Shown here one piece after another: positions 55,247 through 63,256 of a DNA stretch of 64,000 bases. The notes beneath the pieces are model-generated. The model did not search any database, was not told the origin of the DNA, and saw only the letters and a list, made by a program, of their open reading frames with translations. Source of the DNA: CAUTUX01 sp963545485 (GTDB lineage: Bacteria; Bacillota; Clostridia; Christensenellales; CAG-917); NCBI GenBank assembly GCA_963545485.1, contig CAUUJG010000004.1:1-64000 (forward strand), given 5' to 3'. Position numbers and translations under genes: made by a program. The stretch's first letter is position 1, and every line of letters starts with the position of its first letter.

Positions 55247-56413
55247 CTATATTTTATTTTTTTTTATTTTATTAAACGGAATATTGACAGCTATCGAATT
55301 TTTTCTAAAATCAAATGCTTCTCTTCCATAAATGTCTATAATTTTAGGCACACCTCTTCCTGATTGTTCACTAATGTGCAACTGCAAAAATATGTCTGAT
55401 AACTTTTTGTTTATGGGAACCGACTCGCCTCTAAAAAACCCTTCCTTTGTTTGCCTTGGGTCAAGAGTACCTCTTGAAAAAATTTCTATTCGATTGCTAT
55501 ATACTGTAATCATCGGAGCATTCTCATCCACCCATTTGTTATGAACAAAGGCATTTATAACCGCTTCTCTAAATGCACTCGCATCAAATAAGGCAATATC
55601 CTTTCTCGTTGTAAGTCTTCTTCTTTCGTCTGCTTGTATTATATTTATTACATCTGCATACTCTAATACTTTATCTAAACTCAACAGAATGCATGTGTTT
55701 CCAAATTCCTTCACAGAGTAAAGAGGGCTTGCTTTTGTTTCCCCACTAAATATAGAAACCCTTACTGGCATATGACTATCATCTGACAACAGTTGAGCCA
55801 TTAGATTATATTTGCCGTTGTTTGTCTGCAGCCCAAGATTTTTCTTAAATGTTTCGTTTTTTAAAGAAATCCCTCTGCCTGCATAATAAGTGAAGAGTCT
55901 CTCAAATGTTAAATCTTGATATTCTGACTCCATTGTTTCTATTGTTTCTTCTTTGTTTCTTAATATTTCAAAAAGGTTTGCTTCTCTATCGTGATACTTC
56001 GCAATATTAACTTTGCTTGATCCTATTCTAATATATCTTATCCCATTAAATGCGGTTGGGACCTTTTTAGCCATCGGAATTTTTAATATAACAAGATTCT
56101 TATTGTCAAATTTTACTTCACAAAAAGAGAAAGCAATATCTGGCGTTAACTGCCTTGCAAGATAGTGTTCTAAAGGTTCTCCTTTAAAATCTGTCCTGTA
56201 ATCAAAGTTTGTCCCCAAAACTTCATGCGTCTTATCTTTTATTCCCCAAACAAGGTATGCATATTCCTGTCTACAAATTGCAGCTGCATTTGACAATGCT
56301 GATATGTATTCGCCTATCTCATGTGCTTCACACCAGTTTTCCTTAAATTCAAACCATTCTTCCTCTGTTTTATGGTTGATCAAATTTTTTATGAGTTCAA
56401 TATTATTATTCAT
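55247..56413 (-). CDS. Schlafen/AlbA-2 domain ATP-binding regulator, truncated by a poly-A frameshift
   Basis: 388 residues in frame. Residues 1-160 are an AlbA_2 (Schlafen) domain (EWFEFKENW, ALSNAAAICRQEYAYLVWGI); residues about 270-380 match the following GHKL-like region (REAVINAFVHNKW). The ORF stops at KIKKNKI*, just before a winged-helix domain that is present in another frame. It is likely a DNA-binding regulator; similar proteins occur near defence and mobile genes. Three 12-bp repeats precede the start. It stands alone in a gene-poor stretch, so it could be in decay. Confidence 0.75.
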   Translation of the reverse strand: MNNNIELIKNLINHKTEEEWFEFKENWCEAHEIGEYISALSNAAAICRQEYAYLVWGIKDKTHEVLGTNFDYRTDFKGEPLEHYLARQLTPDIAFSFCEVKFDNKNLVILKIPMAKKVPTAFNGIRYIRIGSSKVNIAKYHDREANLFEILRNKEETIETMESEYQDLTFERLFTYYAGRGISLKNETFKKNLGLQTNNGKYNLMAQLLSDDSHMPVRVSIFSGETKASPLYSVKEFGNTCILLSLDKVLEYADVINIIQADERRRLTTRKDIALFDASAFREAVINAFVHNKWVDENAPMITVYSNRIEIFSRGTLDPRQTKEGFFRGESVPINKKLSDIFLQLHISEQSGRGVPKIIDIYGREAFDFRKNSIAVNIPFNKIKKNKI

Positions 56414-56416
56414 ACT

Positions 56417-56452
56417 TTTATCCCCTACTTTATCCCCTACTTTATCCCCTAC
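56417..56452 (-). repeat. Three tandem 12-bp repeats before the Schlafen-type gene
   Basis: Unit GTAGGGGATAAA (minus strand) repeated three times, ending 3 bp before the ATG. Each unit contains a GGGG Shine-Dalgarno-like stretch. In frame they would encode Val-Gly-Asp-Lys repeats, but an upstream stop and lack of a start codon make translation unlikely. Confidence 0.85.
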
Positions 56453-56632
56453 TTTTATTGTAACTCTAATTTGTTGGAATGCAGATTTTTTTTATTGCTT
56501 TGTTGATATTGTGCCCGTTTTTTGCTTTAAAAAGCCTTACTTTTAGACTTTTTGCTAATCTTTGCTTTTATTTTTTGTCTTAGACCATTGTTGTGATCTT
56601 TCCATCTATTAAAAAGTGTCCTTCCCTTTGTC

Positions 56633-56812
56633 TTACAATATTAGTCCTAGTTCTTCTCCAAGCTGTTCTATATGTTTTGGCATTTTGCAAAAGATCCACC
56701 CTGTATTATTTGAACTCCTTGCTTTCCTATAATTATCTATTCTTATCAAAATATTTGATAATCTTGTTTTTTTACTTATAACTAATTCTAAACTAGAATT
56801 TCGCCGACTCAT
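56633..56812 (-). CDS. Possible small or remnant ORF, 59 residues
   Basis: MSRRNSSLELVISKKTRLSN onward to QLGEELGLIL. The composition is protein-like rather than low-complexity, unlike other frames here, but there is no Shine-Dalgarno and I recognise no family. It may be a fragment of a decayed gene. Confidence 0.25.
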   Translation of the reverse strand: MSRRNSSLELVISKKTRLSNILIRIDNYRKARSSNNTGWIFCKMPKHIEQLGEELGLIL

Positions 56813-57085
56813 TACCACTGTTACTGCCGAAATATATATTCTTTGAGGTGTTTTTATAGTGAAAAGTATAAGAAATTGATTAAGTAATCACTTTGTATTC
56901 TTCAATTTTTAAATACGAATTTCTTCTTAAACTTTTTGCATTGTTCGCTTTTCGGTGCTTTATTTGTTTCTCGTCTTCTTGTTTCTCATTTATTTTTATG
57001 TTTTTTATTATATCTAACTCAGTATTTTGTAATTATTTTTTGTTTTTATACCATTTTGTTGTGTTATGGTTTTTTCTTGTTTGTT

Positions 57086-57967
57086 TTTTTGGTGCATTTG
57101 TTTTTTTTAACTGCCGCCTTTTCTATTTGTTTGTGGCGTCTTGTTGGTGGTTTCTATAATGATTCATTTTGTATCTCACCCAACAACTCACTGCTGGAGG
57201 TCAACAAAAACATTTCAATAGTTCTTTTTTGGATTGATATGCCAAAATTCACACAGATACACATTCAAAAACCGCCAAATATGGTTTGTAAATGTCTATA
57301 TATCGACAATCTCCTTAAGTATCATCTTAATTCTTCAAGGTTTTCCTATTTTTACCAATTCTTGCTGCGGCTTCTTTTTTGGTGCACTACACGCCCTGGG
57401 GTTTTATGCTTTTTTTTGTTAATTTTGTATTTTTATTACGTCTAACCCTATTATTTAAACTACTTGTTTTAATTTTTGCGATTTCTGATGTTTTTGCTTT
57501 ATTTAATATTTATTTTTGGTGCATTTCATAAGTTTTGGAAGCCTCTTTTGCCTTCCATTTTGTATATTTTTTTCTGCTTCTTGTTGTTTGGGTAAATTTA
57601 ATCCTTGATCCTTGCACCCGGCGTCATTATTCTTTTTTGATTGTTTTGCTAGAAGCGTTGTTTTTAAGCCATTACTTAAACCCCCTATCCTATATTTTAG
57701 CAGTTTTATGCTTTTGAGTTTTGGCTCTTTTTTTTTATGTAATCTATTCTTGCATTTTTATTCCGCCTTTTCATCCTCAAGCTTTTTAATTCATTTGTTC
57801 TTTATTTTTTATTTGTTTTTGTTTCAACTATAACTAAATCTTTTATTGTTAGTTCTTTTTATTCAACTTAACCAACCCTTTCTTTTGCAGTCTGTTTCTG
57901 TTTTAAAATACCTTACCTTTGTACTCCACAAACACTCTTTCAGTGTGTTTTTCTATTTTTTTGGTGC
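57086..57967 (+). repeat. Dispersed TTTTTGGTGC motif
   Basis: TTTTTGGTGCA or close forms at 57086, 57376, 57513 and 57956 here, with another at 54949 and a TTTTCGGTGC at 56949. All are on the plus strand and all outside supported genes. Function unknown. Confidence 0.5.
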
Positions 57968-58109
57968 TTTTTCGTTTTGTTTTAAAAATTAGAATTCTAT
58001 CTGTAAAAAGCCCGTTTTTTAGTTTTTTGTTTTAAAATGTCGTTGTTTTTAGACTAATTTTCATTATTCCCTTGATTGATTTGCTATTTGTAACGATTTT
58101 TTATTTCTT

Positions 58110-58841
58110 TTAGTTTTTAACTTTTGGTGCAAGATGTTTAAAAAATTCCTCGGTTGCTTCTATAATTTTTGAGATGTACTTTTCATATTTCGTCATTCCT
58201 TTTTGTACGGTTTCTTCAAATGTCTGGTCTGCTGCTTGATCTGCATTATCTGAAACTATTTTTAATGATGCTAGTGGAATATTGTTCATCTCACATGCCA
58301 TTGCTATACCTGCTAATTCCATATCACAAATATCTGCGTAAAATGTTTTATTTAAATCTTCCTTTCTTTTTTTGTTTGCTATAAATTCATCACCAGAAGC
58401 TAAAGTAACTAATTTAAAAGACCCCAGTGTCTTTTCATATATTTTTCCAATCAGATCATTATCTAAATTGAAATATATACCGTTCCTATTATTATATTGT
58501 CCTTTTGGAATATTATTTATTGCCGAAAGATCAAATTGATAATGTGCTACTTTTTCTACAATAACCAAATCATTTAATCCCACTTTATTGCTTATTGCTC
58601 CTACAAATCCAAAATTTAATACTATTTCAACATCAAAATGAGAAATAAGTACTTGCGTCGCTATTGCTGCCCTTATTTCTCCTATTCCTGATTTCACTAA
58701 ATATATTGTGTTATTAATATCTTCTATTTTAATTATTTTTACATTAGAAATTTTACATTCTTCCATTTTCATCTTTTTACCGTATTCTTTATATATTGGA
58801 AGCATTTCCTCATACATTGCTGTTATTATTCCTATTCTCAT
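58110..58841 (-). CDS. mtnN: 5'-methylthioadenosine/S-adenosylhomocysteine nucleosidase
   Basis: 243 residues, nucleoside-phosphorylase fold. N-terminal MRIGIITAMYEEM (Glu), GEIRAAIATQVLI, NFGFVGAIS, active-site DMELAGIAMAC (Met-Glu) and catalytic Asp in IVSDNADQAA. It clears MTA and SAH by hydrolysis. It is the last minus-strand gene before the switch to plus-strand genes, divergent from rsmG. Confidence 0.92.
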   Translation of the reverse strand: MRIGIITAMYEEMLPIYKEYGKKMKMEECKISNVKIIKIEDINNTIYLVKSGIGEIRAAIATQVLISHFDVEIVLNFGFVGAISNKVGLNDLVIVEKVAHYQFDLSAINNIPKGQYNNRNGIYFNLDNDLIGKIYEKTLGSFKLVTLASGDEFIANKKRKEDLNKTFYADICDMELAGIAMACEMNNIPLASLKIVSDNADQAADQTFEETVQKGMTKYEKYISKIIEATEEFFKHLAPKVKN

Positions 58842-58932
58842 ATTTTCCTCTCTTTATTTATCTTAACAAAGCAAAACTTCTATTTACAATATTCCCTTTA
58901 TTTATATTTTTATTTTATCTATTATTATAAAG

Positions 58933-59637
58933 ATGGTGCAAGAAGTTGTTTTGTTAAAAAATTATTTAAATAGTATGTCTATACCGTTAAAAGAAGAACA
59001 AATATCTCTCCTTTTATCTTTTATGGATCTTGTTTTAGAAAAAAACAAAACTGTTAATCTCACATCTATTACTTCTCAAGATGACTTTATTCAAAAACAT
59101 CTTGTAGATAGTTTAACAGCGTTAAAATATATATCTGATAACAGTACAGTTCTTGATTTAGGTGTTGGTGGAGGGTTCCCTCTTATTCCTTTAGCTTGTA
59201 TAAAATCTTCCTGTTTCTTTACGGGAGTTGAGAGTATTGGAAAAAAAATTAATTTTTTGCAAGATGCATCAAAACATCTTAATTTGAATAATACAAAATT
59301 TATTAATGCAAGAATTGAAGATCTGAATTGTTTAAAAGAATCTTTTGATTATATAACAGCTCGTGCTGTTGGTCATTTAGGATTACTTCTTGAATTAACA
59401 ATTCCTTTTTTAAAAATTGGTGGAAAATTTATTGCCTACAAAACAAATGAAAGCGAGTTAGAATTTTTACAAAAAGAATTAAATATTTTAAATTGTAAAC
59501 TCCTACGTGTTGATAAATTTAATCTACCAAATGGTGATAATAGGTGTCTTTTGATTTTTGAAAAATTAAACAAAACAGATAAAATATATCCAAGAAATTT
59601 TTCTTTAATAAAAAAATATCCTTTATATGAGGTTTAA
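58933..59637 (+). CDS. rsmG: 16S rRNA (guanine-N7) methyltransferase RsmG
   Basis: 234 residues. SAM-binding motif VLDLGVGGGFPLIPLACI, the VNLTSI block and EDLNCLKESFDYITARAVGHL are typical. No Shine-Dalgarno; TATTAT at 58920-58925 lies 7 nt before the ATG, suggesting a leaderless message. It is followed 0 bp later by parB (separate frame), as in the ancestral rsmG-parB neighbourhood. Confidence 0.94.
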   Translation: MVQEVVLLKNYLNSMSIPLKEEQISLLLSFMDLVLEKNKTVNLTSITSQDDFIQKHLVDSLTALKYISDNSTVLDLGVGGGFPLIPLACIKSSCFFTGVESIGKKINFLQDASKHLNLNNTKFINARIEDLNCLKESFDYITARAVGHLGLLLELTIPFLKIGGKFIAYKTNESELEFLQKELNILNCKLLRVDKFNLPNGDNRCLLIFEKLNKTDKIYPRNFSLIKKYPLYEV

Positions 59638-60459
59638 ATGCAAAGAAAAGAAATTAAATATATTTCTATTGATTTAATTGAAAGAAATAATAATCAACCA
59701 AGAAAAACATTCACTGAAGAAGGTCTCGAAGAATTAACAAATTCTATAAAAGAACATGGTATTATTCAACCAATTGTCGTCACAAAAAAAGGTGATAAAT
59801 ACATGATAATTGCTGGGGAAAGACGCTTTAGAGCTTCTTTAAGAGCAAATTTAACAGAAATACCATGTATTGTTGAATCACTTGAAACAGTTGAAATTCA
59901 AGAAATTGCATTAATAGAAAATTTACATAGAAGAGATTTAAACCCTATTGAAATTGCTAAAAGTATGAAAGATTTATTAGAGTTTTATGATTTAACTCAA
60001 GAAGAACTATCTATTAAAATTGGTAAATCAAGAGCTTACATAGCAAATATGATAAGACTTTTATCTCTTCCTGAAGAAGTACGACAAATGTTAATAGAAA
60101 ATAAGATAACCGCCGGTCATGCAAGAGCTCTTCTGTCTATTCAAAATAAAGATGAATTAATTAGAATTGCAAAAAAAATAGTTGAAAAAAATTATAATGT
60201 AAGAGATGTTGAAAATGAAGTTAAACTTTTTGAAATTAAATCAAAACCTATTTTAAAACAATCTAAAAAACCTCAACAAAAACAAACATTAGAAATGAAA
60301 AATTTTATAAATGATTTAAAATATGTTTTAGCAACAAGTGTAAAAATAATTGGTAATGAACATAAAGGTCGTATTTATATCGACTACTACAGTACAGATG
60401 ATCTTACAAGAATTGCAAATTTATTAGATTTATATAAACGAAAAATTGAAAATATTTAA
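59638..60459 (+). CDS. parB: Chromosome-partitioning protein ParB (Spo0J/Noc family)
   Basis: 273 residues. N-terminal CTP-binding domain with GERRFRAS (60-67) and ENLHRRDLNPIE (94-105), a central HTH (GKSRAYIANMIRLLSLPEEV) and C-terminal dimerisation domain. The HTH resembles ParB/Spo0J more than Noc. GAGG precedes the ATG inside the rsmG tail. No parA lies in the window. It should bind the parS at 54836. Confidence 0.93.
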   Translation: MQRKEIKYISIDLIERNNNQPRKTFTEEGLEELTNSIKEHGIIQPIVVTKKGDKYMIIAGERRFRASLRANLTEIPCIVESLETVEIQEIALIENLHRRDLNPIEIAKSMKDLLEFYDLTQEELSIKIGKSRAYIANMIRLLSLPEEVRQMLIENKITAGHARALLSIQNKDELIRIAKKIVEKNYNVRDVENEVKLFEIKSKPILKQSKKPQQKQTLEMKNFINDLKYVLATSVKIIGNEHKGRIYIDYYSTDDLTRIANLLDLYKRKIENI

Positions 60460-60461
60460 AT

Positions 60462-60594
60462 TGTGTATAACTCCATTAAAATGTTAATAATTTGTGTATA
60501 ACATTATATAAGTTATCCACAGCCAAAATAGTATATATTGTGGTTTTATTATATTTTAAATACTTTATATTGTGGTTTGTAAAAGTTATCCACT
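60462..60594. promoter_or_regulatory. Candidate oriC (DnaA-box cluster)
   Basis: DnaA boxes in the parB-dnaN gap: TGTGTATAA (reverse of TTATACACA) at 60462-60470 and 60493-60501, TTATCCACA at 60513-60521 and TTATCCACT at 60586-60594; also two TATTGTGGTTT repeats near 60537 and 60569. A very AT-rich run (60607-60650) could be the unwinding element. Confidence 0.7.
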
Positions 60595-60622
60595 TGTAAA
60601 CATGCCTTATATATGTTAATAT
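60594..60622 (+). promoter_or_regulatory. dnaN promoter
   Basis: TTGTAA at 60594-60599, a 17-bp spacer and TAATAT at 60617-60622. The last DnaA box (60586-60594) abuts the -35, so DnaA may regulate dnaN. Confidence 0.6.
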
Positions 60623-60658
60623 AATTAATATTATTAATATAAATATAAGGGAGACGAT

Positions 60659-61756
60659 ATGAATTTTTTCTGCGAAGTAAAAGAATTAAAAAATGCATTA
60701 AATAAATTGGTAGGTGTTGTTTCTTTAGATAAAACTCAATCTGTTTTAGATCACATAAAAATAATAACTAATGATAAAGCAGTTAAATTAATAGCAACAG
60801 ATACAGAAATACAAATAGAAAAAATAATAAATGCAAAAATAAAAAAAGATGGTGAAGGACTTGTTGTAGGTAAAAAGTTTTGTGAATTTGTATCAAAATT
60901 AACTTGTGATGAAGTTGAAATAATTCAAGAAGAACCAGGCAGTTTAAAAATAAAATATGTTGATTCTGAAACAATTCTTCCATCTGCAGATGTAAATGAG
61001 TTTCCAAAATTAATAGAAATATCAAGTAATGAAAAATTTGATATTAAAATGAATGATTTAAAAGAATTAATAGAAAAAGTAGATTTTAGTTTATCTACAG
61101 AGAGTAATAGACCTGTTTTAAATGGGTGCTTATTTGAAATTGAAAGTGGAAAAATAAAAGCAGTTGCACTTGATGGATATAGAATAGCAATAGCAGAATG
61201 TGAAATTAAAAATAAAGAAATAAATAAAAAAATATTAATTCATGGTAGACAATTAAGAGAAATAAAAAAGATTTTAGATAATAATAATGAAGAAATTACA
61301 TTTATAATTTCAAATGATAAGATTTGTATTGATCTATTACATACAAAAATAGTTTCTCAATTAATGAGAGAAGAATTTATAAATTATAAAAATGTAATAC
61401 CAGAAGCAAAGGCAACAGAAATAATAATTCAAAAAAAAGAATTTGAAAATACAATACAAAGAGTTGAAGTAATTAATAGGGATGTTAGAAATAATGATGT
61501 TTGTTTAACAGTAAAAGAACAGCATCTTGGTATAAGTGCTCAAAGTCTTTATGGAACTATAAATGAAAAATTACCAGTTTCTGTAACTGGGATAGATCAA
61601 AAAGTAAATTTAAGTATTAGGTTTATAATAGATTGTTTAAAAGTTATAAAAGAAGAAGAATTAATAATTGGTATTGCAACGAGTACAAAACCAGTGTTAA
61701 TTAGAAATAAAGAAAATACTTGGAATTATATTATTGTTCCAATTATGAAAAAATAA
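60659..61756 (+). CDS. dnaN: DNA polymerase III beta sliding clamp
   Basis: 365 residues, three DnaN domains (start MNFFCEVKELKNALNKL; middle ESNRPVLNGCLFEI; C-terminal region ending NYIIVPIMKK). AAGGGAG Shine-Dalgarno. Its stop is 5 bp from the convergent dnaA stop, whereas dnaN normally follows dnaA in the same orientation. Confidence 0.96.
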   Translation: MNFFCEVKELKNALNKLVGVVSLDKTQSVLDHIKIITNDKAVKLIATDTEIQIEKIINAKIKKDGEGLVVGKKFCEFVSKLTCDEVEIIQEEPGSLKIKYVDSETILPSADVNEFPKLIEISSNEKFDIKMNDLKELIEKVDFSLSTESNRPVLNGCLFEIESGKIKAVALDGYRIAIAECEIKNKEINKKILIHGRQLREIKKILDNNNEEITFIISNDKICIDLLHTKIVSQLMREEFINYKNVIPEAKATEIIIQKKEFENTIQRVEVINRDVRNNDVCLTVKEQHLGISAQSLYGTINEKLPVSVTGIDQKVNLSIRFIIDCLKVIKEEELIIGIATSTKPVLIRNKENTWNYIIVPIMKK

Positions 61757-61761
61757 TATTT

Positions 61762-63126
61762 TTATATTTTAGATAATTGATTATTAATATCTGAAATTTG
61801 TAGTTTTAATTTTTTATTAATTTTTAAATCATTTTCTATTTTATTTTTAGCATGCATTATTGTTGTATGATCTCTATTAAAGAAGTTTCCAATTGCACTA
61901 AGTGGAATAGAGAGGTTTTGAGAAATAAGATAAATTGCAATTTGTCTTGCAGAAACAATTTCTTGTTTTCTTGAAGATGAGAAAATATCTTTAATAGAAA
62001 TATTAAAATAAGAAGAAACTGTTTCAAGTATTGCATCCTTATTAATACTTTTACCTGAATTTTTTTCATTTATAATTTCAGAAAGCACTTCAGAAGCCAT
62101 TTCTTTTGTTTCTATATTTTTCATTAATAAAGAAGATGAAAAGATGATTTTTGTTAAATAACCTTCCATTTCTCTAATACTCATTGTTTTTGAAATTTCA
62201 GCAATATAAAATGCAACTTCATTTGTAAGATTAAAATTTTCTCTCATTGCTTTATATTTTAATATTGAGACTCTTGTTTCAATTTTAGGAGTTTGAATAT
62301 CAACAATTAGACCACAGCCAAATCTTGAAGTTAATCTTTCTTCTAAATTAGAAAGGTCCTTAGGAGCTTTGTCAGAAGTGATAATAATTTGTTTTTGGGA
62401 ATTATATAATTTATTAAATAAATTAAAAAATGCTTCTTGAGTAGCTGTTTTATTTGCTAAAAATTGAATATCATCAATCATAAGAACATCACAGTGTTTA
62501 TATTTTTCTTCAAATAAAGATTTACTGTTTTTTTTATCATTGTTAATTGAATTTAAAAAATCATTAACTAGTTCTTCTGTAGTAGCATAAGTGATTTTAA
62601 TTTTTTTATTATGTTTAAAAATATAGTTTCCAATAGCATGAAGAAGGTGCGTTTTCCCGAGTCCAACTCCACTATATATAAACAGAGGATTATATTTTTT
62701 TCCAGGGTCAGTAGCAACTGCTTTAGCAGCATTTAGAGCGAAAGAGTTTGAATCTCCACTTATGAAAGAATCAAAAGTAAATTTATCAAGGAACGGATTT
62801 TTTTTACTTTCAGTGATTGTTTCTTCTTCTATCTTTTCATTTGTGTCAATATTTTTAAGAGAATTATCATTTCTATCTAGAACGATTAAAATATTTTCTA
62901 CTTCATCATTGAAGAGTCTTACAGTATTTAGAATTTTATTTTCATAATTTTCATTCAATGCCTGTTTTACCATTTTTAATTTGGTAGACAGAATAAAAGT
63001 ACCGTTTTTAATTTTTATAGGTTTTAAATTTGGATACCAAATGTCACATGCAAGAGAATTAACATCCTTGTCATTTTTTTTGAAATAATTCAGCACCTTT
63101 TCCCATAAAATAATTAATTCATTCAT
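61762..63126 (-). CDS. dnaA: Chromosomal replication initiator DnaA
   Basis: 454 residues. Domain I (1-80), a variable linker, AAA+ domain with Walker A SGVGLGKTHLLHA near 155, Walker B VLMIDDIQFLA near 215 and DnaA-box-binding signature DHTTIMHAKNKIE near 422. It is reversed relative to its neighbours and convergent with dnaN. The plus strand still has G over C within it. There is no Shine-Dalgarno; a -10 TATTAT lies 7 nt before the ATG. Confidence 0.97.
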   Translation of the reverse strand: MNELIILWEKVLNYFKKNDKDVNSLACDIWYPNLKPIKIKNGTFILSTKLKMVKQALNENYENKILNTVRLFNDEVENILIVLDRNDNSLKNIDTNEKIEEETITESKKNPFLDKFTFDSFISGDSNSFALNAAKAVATDPGKKYNPLFIYSGVGLGKTHLLHAIGNYIFKHNKKIKITYATTEELVNDFLNSINNDKKNSKSLFEEKYKHCDVLMIDDIQFLANKTATQEAFFNLFNKLYNSQKQIIITSDKAPKDLSNLEERLTSRFGCGLIVDIQTPKIETRVSILKYKAMRENFNLTNEVAFYIAEISKTMSIREMEGYLTKIIFSSSLLMKNIETKEMASEVLSEIINEKNSGKSINKDAILETVSSYFNISIKDIFSSSRKQEIVSARQIAIYLISQNLSIPLSAIGNFFNRDHTTIMHAKNKIENDLKINKKLKLQISDINNQLSKI

Positions 63127-63133
63127 AAGAAAA

Positions 63134-63163
63134 ATAATAACATAAAAAGAAATAAAACATCAA
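63134..63163 (-). promoter_or_regulatory. dnaA promoter (leaderless)
   Basis: On the minus strand: TTGATG (63158-63163), an 18-bp spacer, TATTAT (63134-63139), then 7 nt to the ATG at 63126. Transcription would start at or next to the start codon. No DnaA box is visible nearby. Confidence 0.6.
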
Positions 63164-63256
63164 AAATGCATATTAAGAGAATACAAAATAAGTAAGAAAA
63201 AAATATAGATGATATAATAAAAAATATTATTAAAAACAGGTTAAACGATATAAAAA

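Larger units (their letters stand above)
56453..58109. other. 1.7-kb T/G-rich gene-poor stretch near the origin
   Basis: The plus strand is strongly T-rich with G exceeding C in samples I counted. Apparent plus-strand ORFs are low-complexity Phe/Leu frames without ribosome binding sites. It contains the repeated TTTTTGGTGC motif and one small minus ORF. No RNA family or DnaA box was recognised. Confidence 0.5.

Noticed and set aside
56893..57833. Several plus-strand ORFs of 60-169 codons in the gene-poor stretch
   Set aside because: Phe/Leu/Cys-rich low-complexity translations with no ribosome binding site; they result from T-rich DNA.
58122..58130. Another TTTTGGTGC copy
   Set aside because: It lies in the coding end of mtnN (Ala-Pro-Lys codons) and is probably coincidental.
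63127..63256. oriC between dnaA and recF
   Set aside because: No DnaA boxes seen there, unlike the parB-dnaN gap.
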